Source: an uncultured Clostridia bacterium (GTDB taxonomy: Bacteria; Bacillota; Clostridia; TANB77; CAG-508). From it: a stretch of 64,000 bases of DNA. The notes under the pieces were generated by a model, which ran no database searches, was not told the origin of the DNA, and saw nothing but the letters and a program-made list of their open reading frames with translations. This document shows, piece after piece, positions 10,023 through 18,732 of this stretch; within the stretch, counting starts at the first letter, position 1, and each line of letters opens with the position of its first letter. The position numbers and the translations under genes are program-made. Location: contig CAPOZU010000003.1 of assembly GCA_948676835.1 (NCBI GenBank), positions 62,001-126,000 on the forward strand, given 5' to 3'.

Positions 10023-10051
10023 TAAGCGAAGATTATTAAAGTCTTCGCTTA
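10023..10051 (-). terminator. Hairpin at the orfB end of the IS
   Basis: TAAGCGAAGA (10023-10032) and TCTTCGCTTA (10042-10051) form a perfect 10-bp stem overlapping the orfB remnant's stop codon. Confidence 0.5.
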
Positions 10052-10304
10052 TTTTTTAATCTAGTAGTATTGTAAAATTCTAACCAATCTTCAACTAATA
10101 CTATATATTCTTGTAAAGATGTGATATTATTATTATACAAAGTTTCTTTCTTAAGTATTCCGTGGAATGATTCCACTGTGAATGGTATGTACCTTCTGAT
10201 TCATCAAATATTTCTTTTATCAATAAATAATCATAATAATCTTTATCTTCACAATTACTATATTTATAATATGTTCTTTGACTTATTTCTAATGTGGCAC
10301 ACAT
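10036..10304 (-). pseudogene. orfB (DDE integrase) remnant with internal deletion
   Basis: The 5' part encodes the start of IS3 OrfB (SQRTYYKYS, then KEIFDESEGTY). After GTY the reading jumps, in another frame, to FTVESFHGILKKETLY and WLEFYNTTRLKNKRR, the end of the catalytic core with its final Glu. The first two catalytic Asp residues are lost. This frame change comes from a deletion and does not involve a CGG codon, unlike the other frame breaks in the window. Confidence 0.85.
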
Positions 10305-10345
10305 ATTTTTTAACTTATATTTATTAATATATAAATTAATAAATG

Positions 10346-10621
10346 TTACTTTTTCTTTTGTTGTGCCTTTATGAATTCCTGGTATTTTTTTAATATTTCA
10401 TATCTCTCTTTATAATCAATATTTTCTTTTTTTGGACGACCACGTTTATGATTAATATCATTTATTTGATTACCTTGGATTCTGTCTTTTTTAACCCATT
10501 TATAAACTGTATCATCACTAATATTATACATTTTTGCAATATGCGTATATCCACCATGTTTTCCACTTTTGTATTTATCAATAATCATTTGTTTAAATTC
10601 ATTTGAATAATGTTTTCCCAT
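10346..10621 (-). CDS. IS3-family OrfA, helix-turn-helix transposase subunit
   Basis: The 91-residue protein begins MGKHYSNEFKQMIIDKYKSG and contains an IAKMYNISDDTVYKWVKKD helix-turn-helix, the usual OrfA DNA-binding part. The basic C terminus ends in a lysine run, where a full element would shift into orfB. It is the only intact gene of the element and might bind the ends without cutting. Confidence 0.85.
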   Translation of the reverse strand: MGKHYSNEFKQMIIDKYKSGKHGGYTHIAKMYNISDDTVYKWVKKDRIQGNQINDINHKRGRPKKENIDYKERYEILKKYQEFIKAQQKKK

Positions 10622-10680
10622 AAAAATAACACCTACCTTTCGATAAGTGTTATTTTATCATATTTTCTTCTTTTTTTATT

Positions 10681-10705
10681 TGTGAACAAAATGGGGTTCA
10701 CTTCA
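10681..10705. repeat. Right inverted repeat of the IS
   Basis: This 25-bp end is perfectly complementary to 9986-10010. It lies 26 bases from the stop of the BY-kinase gene. Confidence 0.95.
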
Positions 10706-10730
10706 TAGATTCCTCCTGCTTTTTTATTTT

Positions 10731-12161
10731 TCACTGATATGAAGTATACAATTCTGCTTGTTTTTCTTTTGATTTCCTTGCTTTCTTAACAACTAATTGT
10801 TTTGTAGTATTATATCTATAGTAACTATATTGATATTTTCCACCTATTCCAGGCATATAATTAAGTAAAACACCTAATCTTTTTCTTTTAATAGGTATCA
10901 TATTCTTTATTTTCTTTACTTCGCTAAAGCGTGCTTTATTGTATCTTACAACTAATATTGTATAATCTACTGCCTTTGAAAATGCAATATCATCTGCTAC
11001 TAGCGATTTCGGCGTACCATCTATAATTATAAAATCATATTTTTGTTTTAGTTGTTCAATTAATTGCACAATTTTATTTGTATAAAGTAATTTTGAATAG
11101 TCTATACAAGCAGTTCCTTTTGTGATAATATCTAAGTTTTCTACTGATTCAATATGTGTTATATATTTATCAAAATCAGTACTATTATCTTGTATTATAT
11201 TCGAAATTCCTTCGTTATATGAGTTTATTTGAAAAATGTTATGTTGTCTGCCTCTTCTTATATCTGCATCAATAAGTACGGTCTTTTTTCCACTTCTTGC
11301 ATATGTAATTGCTATATTTGATGCAACAAAACTTTTTCCCTCTGATGGATTACAACTCGTTGTTAATATAACTTTAGGATTTAAATATTTTATATTTGAT
11401 AATAAAATTCTAAAAACCTCACTACAAAATGAATCTCTTGCAGTTATTAAATTAGTTTCTTGTTCTGAAACTTTGCCCATTTTTGCAAGTAGTGGTAATC
11501 TTAATTTTTCCTCTATTTCATATTCTGTTTTAATTTTTTCATCAAATGCCATTTCAATAAAAATAATTAACATAGAAATAAATCCACCTACTATACATCC
11601 AATAGCAGCATATTTTACTGGATTTATATTGATTGGTTCTGTTGGTTTCTTAGCTTTATCTAGTACTTCAGCATTATTTATATTGTATACTCCTGAAATT
11701 TTTTCAAAAAATACGTTTGGAACTTCATTAGCAATTGCTAATGCAACTTCAGGATTTTCATTTTCTACTAATATTTCAATAACCATTGTATTTAAATCAT
11801 TTTTTAATGATATTGAATTACTTATTTCTTCTTCTGATAAATTAGATTTCAAATTTTCTTTTATTCTACTTGCAATAGCATTACTTTTAATTATTTTTTG
11901 ATAAGTATCCATAAGATTTTCTGATAATTTAATATCGTCATTAGTAACACTTTCATACTCTTCAGAATGTAATTTTTCTTCTTTTTCTTCTTTTTCTTCT
12001 TTTACTGATAATATTACTGTGGTAGATGTTTGATATATTGGGGTTATAAAATTATTATTATAAATATAGCCACATATCGTTCCAAATACTAATAATATTG
12101 CAACTATAATTTTTCTTCTCCAAATTAAACAAAAAACTTCTTTTAATTCTATTTCTTCCAT
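10731..12161 (-). CDS. Polysaccharide co-polymerase and BY-family tyrosine autokinase fusion
   Basis: The N-terminal half is a Wzz-like chain-length regulator with two membrane segments (IIVAILLVFGTICGYIY near residue 20, and AAIGCIVGGFISMLIIF near 190) around an extracytoplasmic loop. The C-terminal half is a BY-kinase with a P-loop-like SCNPSEGKS, LIDADIRRG and FIIIDGTP. The tail has several tyrosines (YQYSYYRY...YTSY), the usual autophosphorylation cluster. Such proteins control capsule or exopolysaccharide length. No polysaccharide operon adjoins it. The IS lies directly behind the stop and could have removed downstream genes. Confidence 0.85.
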   Translation of the reverse strand: MEEIELKEVFCLIWRRKIIVAILLVFGTICGYIYNNNFITPIYQTSTTVILSVKEEKEEKEEKLHSEEYESVTNDDIKLSENLMDTYQKIIKSNAIASRIKENLKSNLSEEEISNSISLKNDLNTMVIEILVENENPEVALAIANEVPNVFFEKISGVYNINNAEVLDKAKKPTEPININPVKYAAIGCIVGGFISMLIIFIEMAFDEKIKTEYEIEEKLRLPLLAKMGKVSEQETNLITARDSFCSEVFRILLSNIKYLNPKVILTTSCNPSEGKSFVASNIAITYARSGKKTVLIDADIRRGRQHNIFQINSYNEGISNIIQDNSTDFDKYITHIESVENLDIITKGTACIDYSKLLYTNKIVQLIEQLKQKYDFIIIDGTPKSLVADDIAFSKAVDYTILVVRYNKARFSEVKKIKNMIPIKRKRLGVLLNYMPGIGGKYQYSYYRYNTTKQLVVKKARKSKEKQAELYTSYQ

Positions 12162-12271
12162 ATTTTCCTCTTTTTATATTACTATTAATTCTTTTTTTAT
12201 TTTTTTCCTTTAACATTATAACTGTACTAAAACTTCATTTCAATATATTATATAAAACTTTTAATCTACTC

Positions 12272-13165
12272 CTATATTTTTTTCAATTTAGCTATAAAAA
12301 ATCCTTCATATAGTTCATTTGGGCACACACATACAGTACCTTTTATTTTCGTTGGAAGTATTGGCAGATGCTCTATTCCTTCAAAATTTATTGGCACAAT
12401 TTCAAGTTTATTTTCTCTCATTACTTTTTCAACTATTTCTTCATTTTCTTGAGAAAGAATTGAACAAGTAGAATACACCATTTCTTGTCCTTTTTTTAAT
12501 ATCTTTATCGCTTTTCTTAAAAGAGCAAGTTGTGCCTTTGTAGATTTTTCTACTAATTTTAAAGTAAAAAATTTTTCTAAATTTTTATCTTCAAAATTTA
12601 GAGTTCCACTTCCACTACAGGGTGCATCCAAAAGGATTTGATCAAATGAAAAGAAATCATCTATTTGCCTTGAATCTTTTTGCATTATATAAACACAGCT
12701 TGCGCCTTGTTTTTCTACATTGTATTTCAATTTTTCAATTCTTATATTATTCATTTCGCAAGCAGTTATATGTGCTTTATTATTTGTAAGTGCTGCAAGT
12801 TCTGTTGTTTTTCCTCCAGGTGCAGCTGCCATATCAAGTATATCTGCTCCTTCTTGTGGTTTTAAAATAATTGGTGGTAATATTGAAGATAAACTTTGCA
12901 AATAAATTTTTCCTTGTTTATAAATTTCTAATTCTTGAATATCGCTTTCCTTTGCATCTTTTAATATAAAAGCGTCTTCGCTCCAAGGAGCTTTTTCATA
13001 TTCAAAGTTCAATTTATTTAATACTTGCTCTATTTCTTCACTATTACTTTTTAAAGTGTTTACTCTAAATGTTACTTTTCGTTTTAAATTATACCCTTTT
13101 AATATTTTATTTTTTATTTCTTCTTCATATTGTTTTTCTAACATTTGAATTAAAAATTCTGGCAT
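12272..13165 (-). CDS. RsmB/NOP2-type 16S rRNA cytosine-5 methyltransferase
   Basis: The SAM site is DMAAAPGGKTTELAAL. The two catalytic cysteine motifs of RNA m5C methyltransferases, DAPCSGSGT and YSTCSILSQENEE, are both present. The N-terminal MPEFLIQMLEKQYEEE...FRVNTLK segment fits the RsmF/YebU-like group in Firmicutes. Length 297 aa indicates the core form without a C-terminal PUA extension. Confidence 0.88.
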   Translation of the reverse strand: MPEFLIQMLEKQYEEEIKNKILKGYNLKRKVTFRVNTLKSNSEEIEQVLNKLNFEYEKAPWSEDAFILKDAKESDIQELEIYKQGKIYLQSLSSILPPIILKPQEGADILDMAAAPGGKTTELAALTNNKAHITACEMNNIRIEKLKYNVEKQGASCVYIMQKDSRQIDDFFSFDQILLDAPCSGSGTLNFEDKNLEKFFTLKLVEKSTKAQLALLRKAIKILKKGQEMVYSTCSILSQENEEIVEKVMRENKLEIVPINFEGIEHLPILPTKIKGTVCVCPNELYEGFFIAKLKKI

Positions 13166-13186
13166 ATTTTATTTCCTTTTCTATTA

Positions 13187-13687
13187 TTATTTTACTAATT
13201 CTTTTATTTTATCTTTATCTATTAATCCAACGCTTCTTTCTACTTCTTTTCCATCTTTTATCACTACTAAAGTTGGAATAGACATTACTTGATATTCTAT
13301 TGCAATATCTTCACAATTATCAATATTCATTTTTACAAATTTAACTTCAGTTTCTTCTGCAGCAACTTCTTCAACAATTGGTGATAGTCTCTTGCAAGGG
13401 CCACACCACTCTGCATAAAAGTCTATTAAAACAGTTTTTTCGCTTTCTAAAACTTCCTTTTCAAAATTTTCACTTGTTACTTCTAAAACATTTTCACTCA
13501 TATTTTCTACCTCCGAAATATTAATTTTGTTTTCATCTAATTTATTTGTATCTTCACTAATAGTGTTGTCTGTATTTTTTGATTTATTAATTATTTGATT
13601 TTCTTGTTTATTTAAAAAATTATTACATAAAAATAATAAAATTATAAATATTATTACTAGCGCTATTATTCTTATTTTGTCTTTCAT
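13187..13687 (-). CDS. Membrane-anchored thioredoxin
   Basis: An N-terminal anchor (IIALVIIFIILLFLC) is followed by a short linker and a thioredoxin domain with FYAEWCGPCKRLSP and the cis-proline segment MSIPTLVV. It faces the outside and probably takes electrons from the CcdA-like protein encoded 12 bases upstream, acting in extracytoplasmic disulphide reduction. Confidence 0.88.
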   Translation of the reverse strand: MKDKIRIIALVIIFIILLFLCNNFLNKQENQIINKSKNTDNTISEDTNKLDENKINISEVENMSENVLEVTSENFEKEVLESEKTVLIDFYAEWCGPCKRLSPIVEEVAAEETEVKFVKMNIDNCEDIAIEYQVMSIPTLVVIKDGKEVERSVGLIDKDKIKELVK

Positions 13688-13698
13688 AAAACACCTCT

Positions 13699-14334
13699 TT
13701 AGAAAAATATTATATATATTCCCATAACTATTAAAATAATTCCAGAAATAATTTTTATTTTATTATAATGCTTTTTTATAAAAGCAAATGCATTTTTTAG
13801 CTTTTCAATTAAAATTACAGATACAACAAATGGTATTCCAAGTCCAATTGAATATAATAACATTAAAATTAGTCCTTTTACAAAATCTTGTTGTTTAGCA
13901 ATTAATAATAGTGCAGAGCTTAAGAATGTTCCTATACAAGGTGTCCAGCTTATTGAAAAAAGAATTCCAAATAAAATAGATTTTATAAAATTTAAGTCTT
14001 TTGTATTATTATTTACAACTCTCGATTTATTTACTAATTTTAAATTTAATATTTCCATATAATTTAAGCCAAGTAAAATTATAAGAATTCCAAAAACTAT
14101 TTTTACATATTTTATATAGTGACTTAACACGCCTCCTATACTACTTGCAAATATTGATAATATTAAAAATACAACTGTAAATCCTAAAACAAATCCAATA
14201 GAATTTAGAATAGCTTTTTTAGTTTTTTTATCATCTTCACCTATAAAATACGAAATGTATATAGGAAGCATTGGCAATAAACATGGTGAAATAAAACTTG
14301 CAATTCCTTCTATAAATGTAAATACATATTCCAT
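13699..14334 (-). CDS. ccdA: CcdA/DsbD-type membrane electron transporter
   Basis: The 211-residue protein has about six membrane segments. Conserved cysteine-proline motifs SPCLLPMLP in helix 1 and SWTPCIGTF in helix 4 mark the CcdA family, which passes electrons from cytosolic thioredoxin to outer-face partners. It is in one operon with the membrane-anchored thioredoxin. No cytochrome c genes are nearby, so general thiol reduction is the likelier job. Confidence 0.88.
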   Translation of the reverse strand: MEYVFTFIEGIASFISPCLLPMLPIYISYFIGEDDKKTKKAILNSIGFVLGFTVVFLILSIFASSIGGVLSHYIKYVKIVFGILIILLGLNYMEILNLKLVNKSRVVNNNTKDLNFIKSILFGILFSISWTPCIGTFLSSALLLIAKQQDFVKGLILMLLYSIGLGIPFVVSVILIEKLKNAFAFIKKHYNKIKIISGIILIVMGIYIIFF

Positions 14335-14364
14335 TTTAACACCTACTTTTCCACAATTTTTTAA

Positions 14365-15555
14365 CTATTTGTTTATAAATTCTTGTCCTAACTTTTCAAA
14401 TGCTTCTTTTGAACGATCTATCATATCATAAGAAACACAATATGCAATTCTTACATATCCTGGATATGCAAAAGAACTGGCTGGAACAAATAATAAATTA
14501 TATTTTTTTGCAATCTTACAAAACTCTTTATCATCAGCTATTGGTGATTTTACAAACAAATAAAATGCACCTTGTGGTTTTACACACTCAAATCCACTTT
14601 CTGTTACTATTTTATACAATAAATTACGATTTTTTTCATAGCCTTCTAAATCTACTTTTTCATCTAAACATTCTGCAACAACTCTTTGCATTAATGAAGG
14701 GGCATTAACACACCCAATTATTCTATTTGCAATTGTGACTGCCTCTATCATTTGACTACTATTTTCCATTTCATTTGGAATTACAACATATCCTATTCTT
14801 TCTCCTGGTAAAGATAATGATTTACTATATGAATATACAACAAAAGTATTTTTATAATATTTTGTAACATATGGAACTTCTATATTATCATAAGCAAGCT
14901 CTCTATATGGTTCATCTGAAATTAAGTAAATTTCATGATTATACTCTTTTTCTTTTTTATTCATAATATCTGCAATTTTTTCTATAATTTCTTGAGAATA
15001 AACAACTCCTGTTGGGTTATTAGGTGTATTTATTAAAATTGCTTTAGTTTTTTCATTTATGCTATTTTCTACTTCCTCTAAATTAGGTAAAAAATCATTT
15101 TCATTTGATTTTACTGGCTTTACAATGCCATCATAATTTTCAATATAATTATTATATTCACTAAAATAAGGAGCTATTGTAATAACTTCATCTTTAGGAT
15201 TTAGAATTGATTTTAATACTATATTTAGCCCACTTGCTGCACCAACTGTCATTATTATATTTGAACAATTAAAATTTGTACAAAACTTTTTATTTATTGA
15301 ATTTGCAATTTTTTCTCTTACATCTTCATATCCAGAATTGCTCATATATCCATGTAAGAAACAAGAATCTTCTGTTTGAACTGTTTTTATAATTGATTCA
15401 TTAATTTTTTTAGGTGCTGGAAGACTTGGATTTCCTAAACTGAAATCATATACATTTTCATCACCATATATTTTTCTTAACCTTTTCCCTTCTTCAAACA
15501 TCTCTCTTATTGCAGAATTATCTTCTACTAATTTTTGCATTTTTTCTGAAATCAT
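14365..15555 (-). CDS. PLP-dependent class I/II aminotransferase
   Basis: Fold-type I aminotransferase of 396 residues. Visible are NTPNNPTGVVYS, SDEPYRELAYDN and the PLP lysine motif YSYSKSLSLPGERIGY. The C-terminal CVSYD and arginine region for carboxylate binding is present. It resembles aspartate/alanine-type enzymes. The substrate cannot be decided, although prephenate dehydratase nearby would fit an aromatic or aspartate aminotransferase. Confidence 0.82.
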   Translation of the reverse strand: MISEKMQKLVEDNSAIREMFEEGKRLRKIYGDENVYDFSLGNPSLPAPKKINESIIKTVQTEDSCFLHGYMSNSGYEDVREKIANSINKKFCTNFNCSNIIMTVGAASGLNIVLKSILNPKDEVITIAPYFSEYNNYIENYDGIVKPVKSNENDFLPNLEEVENSINEKTKAILINTPNNPTGVVYSQEIIEKIADIMNKKEKEYNHEIYLISDEPYRELAYDNIEVPYVTKYYKNTFVVYSYSKSLSLPGERIGYVVIPNEMENSSQMIEAVTIANRIIGCVNAPSLMQRVVAECLDEKVDLEGYEKNRNLLYKIVTESGFECVKPQGAFYLFVKSPIADDKEFCKIAKKYNLLFVPASSFAYPGYVRIAYCVSYDMIDRSKEAFEKLGQEFINK

Positions 15556-15658
15556 ATTGTACCTCTTAAATTTTATTTTTCATATTATATCAAAAAAGAT
15601 ATATATTATAAAGTAATTTATAACATATATCTTTTATTTTTATAAATAATGGAAAAGA

Positions 15659-15676
15659 CCGGGGATTTCTCCCCGG
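15659..15676 (-). terminator. GC-rich terminator of the 15.7-kb cassette
   Basis: CCGGGGA and TCCCCGG are perfect arms around TTTC. The GC content is far above the surroundings, and the hairpin lies just after the stop of the small cassette gene. It contains two CCGG sites. Confidence 0.75.
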
Positions 15677-15686
15677 CCTGCATAGC

Positions 15687-15899
15687 TTAGCTTCCAGACA
15701 CCCTCAGTTTGTCCTGCAGCTGCTTGTACAGGGGCGGGTTGACGGCATCGATTTCCTTGAGGAATTCGTTCATCTGCTCGACGGTCATCCCCTCCTTGGT
15801 GGCAAGCTCGGCCAGGGGCTGTCCTGTCAGGATTGCTACAGCGTAGCGAGACAGTACATCATACTTAGGGTCAGGTTTCCGGTTCATACACATATGCAT
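15687..15899 (-). CDS. Small cassette protein of unknown function, GC-richer than its surroundings
   Basis: This 70-residue soluble protein (KYDVLSRYAVAILTGQPL, then TKEGMTVEQMNEFLKE) has a possible helix-turn-helix. I do not recognise it. Codons are GC-rich (GCC, CTG, GAG, ACC), quite unlike flanking genes. It has its own promoter and hairpin. It contains one in-frame CGG (15881-15879) read as Arg in an intact frame. The first ATG has a short SD spacing, and the third codon (ATG at 15893) fits the GGAGG better. Confidence 0.55.
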   Translation of the reverse strand: MHMCMNRKPDPKYDVLSRYAVAILTGQPLAELATKEGMTVEQMNEFLKEIDAVNPPLYKQLQDKLRVSGS

Positions 15900-15986
15900 T
15901 TCCTCCTAAATGAACTTTCATTTTATTTTGTTAACGGTTATTCTATATTATTATATCACATTTTATATAAAAAATAAAGTTTTATA

Positions 15987-16787
15987 CTAATATTTACCAA
16001 GTAACCTTATATATATTCCTTTTTCTATGATTTCTTTTATTGCATTTTCTTCATTTCTATTTTCAATTGATACATCTATTAAAAAATAATACTCACCTAA
16101 AACCGTTTTCGCAGGTCTTGATTCTATTTTGGTAAGATTTAAGTCATATTTGTTAAAAATCTCTAAAACATTATATAATGCTCCTGGTTTATCTTTTACA
16201 GAAAAAATCATTGACATTTTACTAAAATTACCTTCTGTATTTTCATTTTTACTTAATACCCAGAATTTTGTTTTATTAAATTCATTATCTTGTATAGATT
16301 CTTTTAAAAGCTTTAAGTTATACTCTTCTAAACAAGATAAATTACATATACAAGCGCATTTTTCGTTTTCTTCGCTTACTTTTTTGGCAGCATATGCAGT
16401 ACTTTCTACCGCAATTTGCTTTGCTTTTGGAAGAAATTTTTCTAAAAAGTTTTTACACTGTGCTAAAGCTTGTGGATGCGAATAAACTATATGTATATCT
16501 TCCATATTACATGTTTTATTTGACATTAAATTTTGTTTTATTTCTACTAAAACTTCTTTTTTTACTTTTATATTATCATTTTGAATTAATGTATCTATTG
16601 AATCTGTTACACATCCTTGGAGCGAATTTTCTATAGGTACAATACATTCATCTATTTCATTATTAGTTAATGCAATTATTGTTTCTGAAATCGTTTTATA
16701 CTGTATTTTGTCTTGGTTTTCTGTACAATATTCATTACATGCTTCATAAGAAAATGTTCCTTTTGGTCCTAAATATCCTACTTTCAT
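15987..16787 (-). CDS. pheA: Prephenate dehydratase
   Basis: The protein begins MKVGYLGPKGTFSYEA, the signature of prephenate dehydratase, and contains IVPIENSLQGCV. The C-terminal ACT domain shows DKPGALYNVLEIF and KIESRPAK, the phenylalanine-binding ESRP motif. The 266-residue monofunctional enzyme converts prephenate to phenylpyruvate and should be feedback-inhibited by phenylalanine. Confidence 0.92.
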   Translation of the reverse strand: MKVGYLGPKGTFSYEACNEYCTENQDKIQYKTISETIIALTNNEIDECIVPIENSLQGCVTDSIDTLIQNDNIKVKKEVLVEIKQNLMSNKTCNMEDIHIVYSHPQALAQCKNFLEKFLPKAKQIAVESTAYAAKKVSEENEKCACICNLSCLEEYNLKLLKESIQDNEFNKTKFWVLSKNENTEGNFSKMSMIFSVKDKPGALYNVLEIFNKYDLNLTKIESRPAKTVLGEYYFLIDVSIENRNEENAIKEIIEKGIYIRLLGKY

Positions 16788-16929
16788 TAATTAAATTCCT
16801 TTCTAATTATTGGTTATTATTTTAACATATTTACTATATTTTATAAAGTATAAAATAATTTTATTAATTTGATTTCAAATTGATATCATTTATGTGACAT
16901 TCATTAAAATCATTGTATTCAGTATTTGT

Positions 16930-16969
16930 ATATATTATTATATATACAAATGTATATATAATAATATAT
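16930..16969. promoter_or_regulatory. 40-bp perfect palindrome upstream of the GH3 fusion gene (operator candidate)
   Basis: Nineteen-base arms meet around AA at 16949-16950, with core ATATACAAATGTATAT. It ends 37 bases before the GTG start and overlaps TATAAT-like promoter sequence. The stretch 16943-16974 recurs in the same orientation at 23403-23436, in front of another SipW-type exported protein gene. Confidence 0.6.
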
Positions 16970-17006
16970 GTTGTGCACATTAGATAAAATTAAATGAGGT
17001 GATAAA

Positions 17007-18686
17007 GTGAACAAACAAAAAAAGGTTCTATTATCTGTTATATTACTTATAATAATACTAATGGGAATAGGATATGCAAGTATAACTCATAACACATTAA
17101 TTATTAGTGGTACGGCCACCGCTTCTGCTGATAATTCAAATTTTAAAGTTTATTTTACAGGTGAAGTTCCTAAAACTTATTCTTCTGAAAGCCATATAAT
17201 CGTAGAAGCAAAGCCTAATACACATTCACAAACAGCAACTGTTAATATTTTGAATCTATCAAATAGAAATGACTCTGCATATGCAATACTAGAAATTGAA
17301 AATGGAAGTGCAGATATTGATGCTAAATCTATTACAGTTACAACAAATGCTGAATCCAGTGAACTTTTTGAAATAAATGTAATTATGTGTGATGTAGAAG
17401 GAAATGAAATAACAGATTATGGTGTTTCTGCAGGAGAAAAAACATATACAAAATTATTTGTTAAACTGCTAAAAACCGTATTAGATAATGAAACTGCAGC
17501 TATCTCTGCTACAATAACAGCTGTACCAAAAGATCCATCTGAAACGCCAATTATACCAGATATACCAGATGATCCTATAAGTACAGATCTATTTGGAGCT
17601 TATTATGCAAAAGCTGAAGAAAAAATGCAAACAATGACACAAGATGAAAAGATTGCTCAGATGTATGTAATTGGAACTTCTTCTGCAACAAACTACACAA
17701 ATCTAAACAAATATAATTTTGGAGGACATCTATATTTATTAGATTCATTCAAAGATACTAGTGGTAATGCATTAAAAGTAGCTACTGTAAAAAATCAAAT
17801 AGCAACATCTCAATCCGTTTCAAAAATTCCATTATTAATGTCAATAGACGAAGAAGGAGAAAAAGTATCAAGATTAAATTCTACGCTATATAACGAGTTA
17901 AACACTCTTAAAATAATGCCAGAAAAATTTAGAAATTCATCAGTATTATTTAATGAAGGTGGTTTAAATAAAATTAAAGAAGATACTATATACAAAAGCA
18001 GTGTATTAACATACCTTGGATTTAATTTAAATTTTGCCCCTGATGTTGATATGGCAGATTCAACTGCATATATATATGCAAGAACATTACAACAAGATGC
18101 TGCTACAACAGCAGAATTTGCAAAAACAGTAATTCAAACAGGAAAAAATACAGGTGTATCTTATAGTTTAAAACATTTTCCAGGATATGGAAATAGTATC
18201 GATACACATAGTGGTTTTGCAACAGATAACAGAAGCTTATCAGAATTTGAAAGCAAAGATTTAATACCATTCAAAGGAGGAATAGAAGCTGGGGCTGAAG
18301 TAGTTATGGTTGCGCACAATATTGTAACTTGTTTTGATTCTGAAAATCCTGCTTCAATTTCTAAATCTGTCCATGACTATTTACGAAATAATATGAATTA
18401 TACTGGTATTATTATTACAGATGCTATAAATATGGGAGCTGTTGCAGATAAGTACTCTACTAAAGAATCAGTTATAAAAGCAATTCAATCTGGAAATGAT
18501 ATGATTTGTCTTTCAATGAATGAAGGTCAAAAAGATATGACAGGAGGAGCAACACTAACATATTCAGGAGTAATAAAATATATTAGTGATGCAGTAGCTG
18601 ATGGTCAAATTAGTCAAGAAACAATTGATACTGCAGTAAGACGTATACTTGCTTGGAAATATTATAAAGGTTTAATAACAGATTAA
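17007..18686 (+). CDS. Exported GH3 family hydrolase fused to a SipW-substrate domain
   Basis: Residues 1-26 are a SipW-type signal (MNKQKKVLLSVILLI, ending GYASITHNT). Residues about 27-170 are a beta-rich domain closely related to the 172-aa protein at 22828-23346 (shared FKVYFTG, YAILEIENGS, KTYTK). A proline linker leads to a glycoside hydrolase family 3 catalytic domain with IPLLMSIDEEGEKVSRL, KHFPGYGN and the nucleophile segment IITDAINMGAV. The NagZ-like layout suggests N-acetylhexosaminidase action on peptidoglycan or glycans. Start is GTG with GAGGTG at good spacing. It is probably processed by the SipW-type peptidase of this locus. Confidence 0.82.
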   Translation: MNKQKKVLLSVILLIIILMGIGYASITHNTLIISGTATASADNSNFKVYFTGEVPKTYSSESHIIVEAKPNTHSQTATVNILNLSNRNDSAYAILEIENGSADIDAKSITVTTNAESSELFEINVIMCDVEGNEITDYGVSAGEKTYTKLFVKLLKTVLDNETAAISATITAVPKDPSETPIIPDIPDDPISTDLFGAYYAKAEEKMQTMTQDEKIAQMYVIGTSSATNYTNLNKYNFGGHLYLLDSFKDTSGNALKVATVKNQIATSQSVSKIPLLMSIDEEGEKVSRLNSTLYNELNTLKIMPEKFRNSSVLFNEGGLNKIKEDTIYKSSVLTYLGFNLNFAPDVDMADSTAYIYARTLQQDAATTAEFAKTVIQTGKNTGVSYSLKHFPGYGNSIDTHSGFATDNRSLSEFESKDLIPFKGGIEAGAEVVMVAHNIVTCFDSENPASISKSVHDYLRNNMNYTGIIITDAINMGAVADKYSTKESVIKAIQSGNDMICLSMNEGQKDMTGGATLTYSGVIKYISDAVADGQISQETIDTAVRRILAWKYYKGLITD

Positions 18687-18693
18687 AATACAT

Positions 18694-18730
18694 AAAAAAA
18701 ATACCAACTCTTTAGAGTTGGTATTTTTTT
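18694..18730. terminator. Bidirectional terminator between convergent surface genes
   Basis: A-rich ATACCAACTC, loop TTTA and GAGTTGGTAT followed by T7 serve both the GH3 gene (plus) and the GLUG gene (minus). Confidence 0.9.
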
Positions 18731-18732
18731 AT

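Larger units (their letters stand above)
9986..10705 (-). mobile_element. Internally deleted IS3-family element with intact ends
   Basis: Perfect 25-bp inverted repeats lie at 9986-10010 and 10681-10705, each beginning TGAAGTGAACCCCAT when read inwards. A 3-bp direct repeat TAG flanks both ends (9983-9985 and 10706-10708), as IS3 elements produce. Inside are an intact orfA and an orfB joined from its beginning and its end, with the catalytic middle missing. The element is 720 bp against about 1.2-1.5 kb for a full copy, so it can move only if a complete relative supplies transposase. Confidence 0.88.

Noticed and set aside
10036..10304. IS orfB as a seventh CGG frameshift
   Set aside because: The break is an internal deletion joining GTY to the VESFHG segment; no in-frame CGG lies at the junction.
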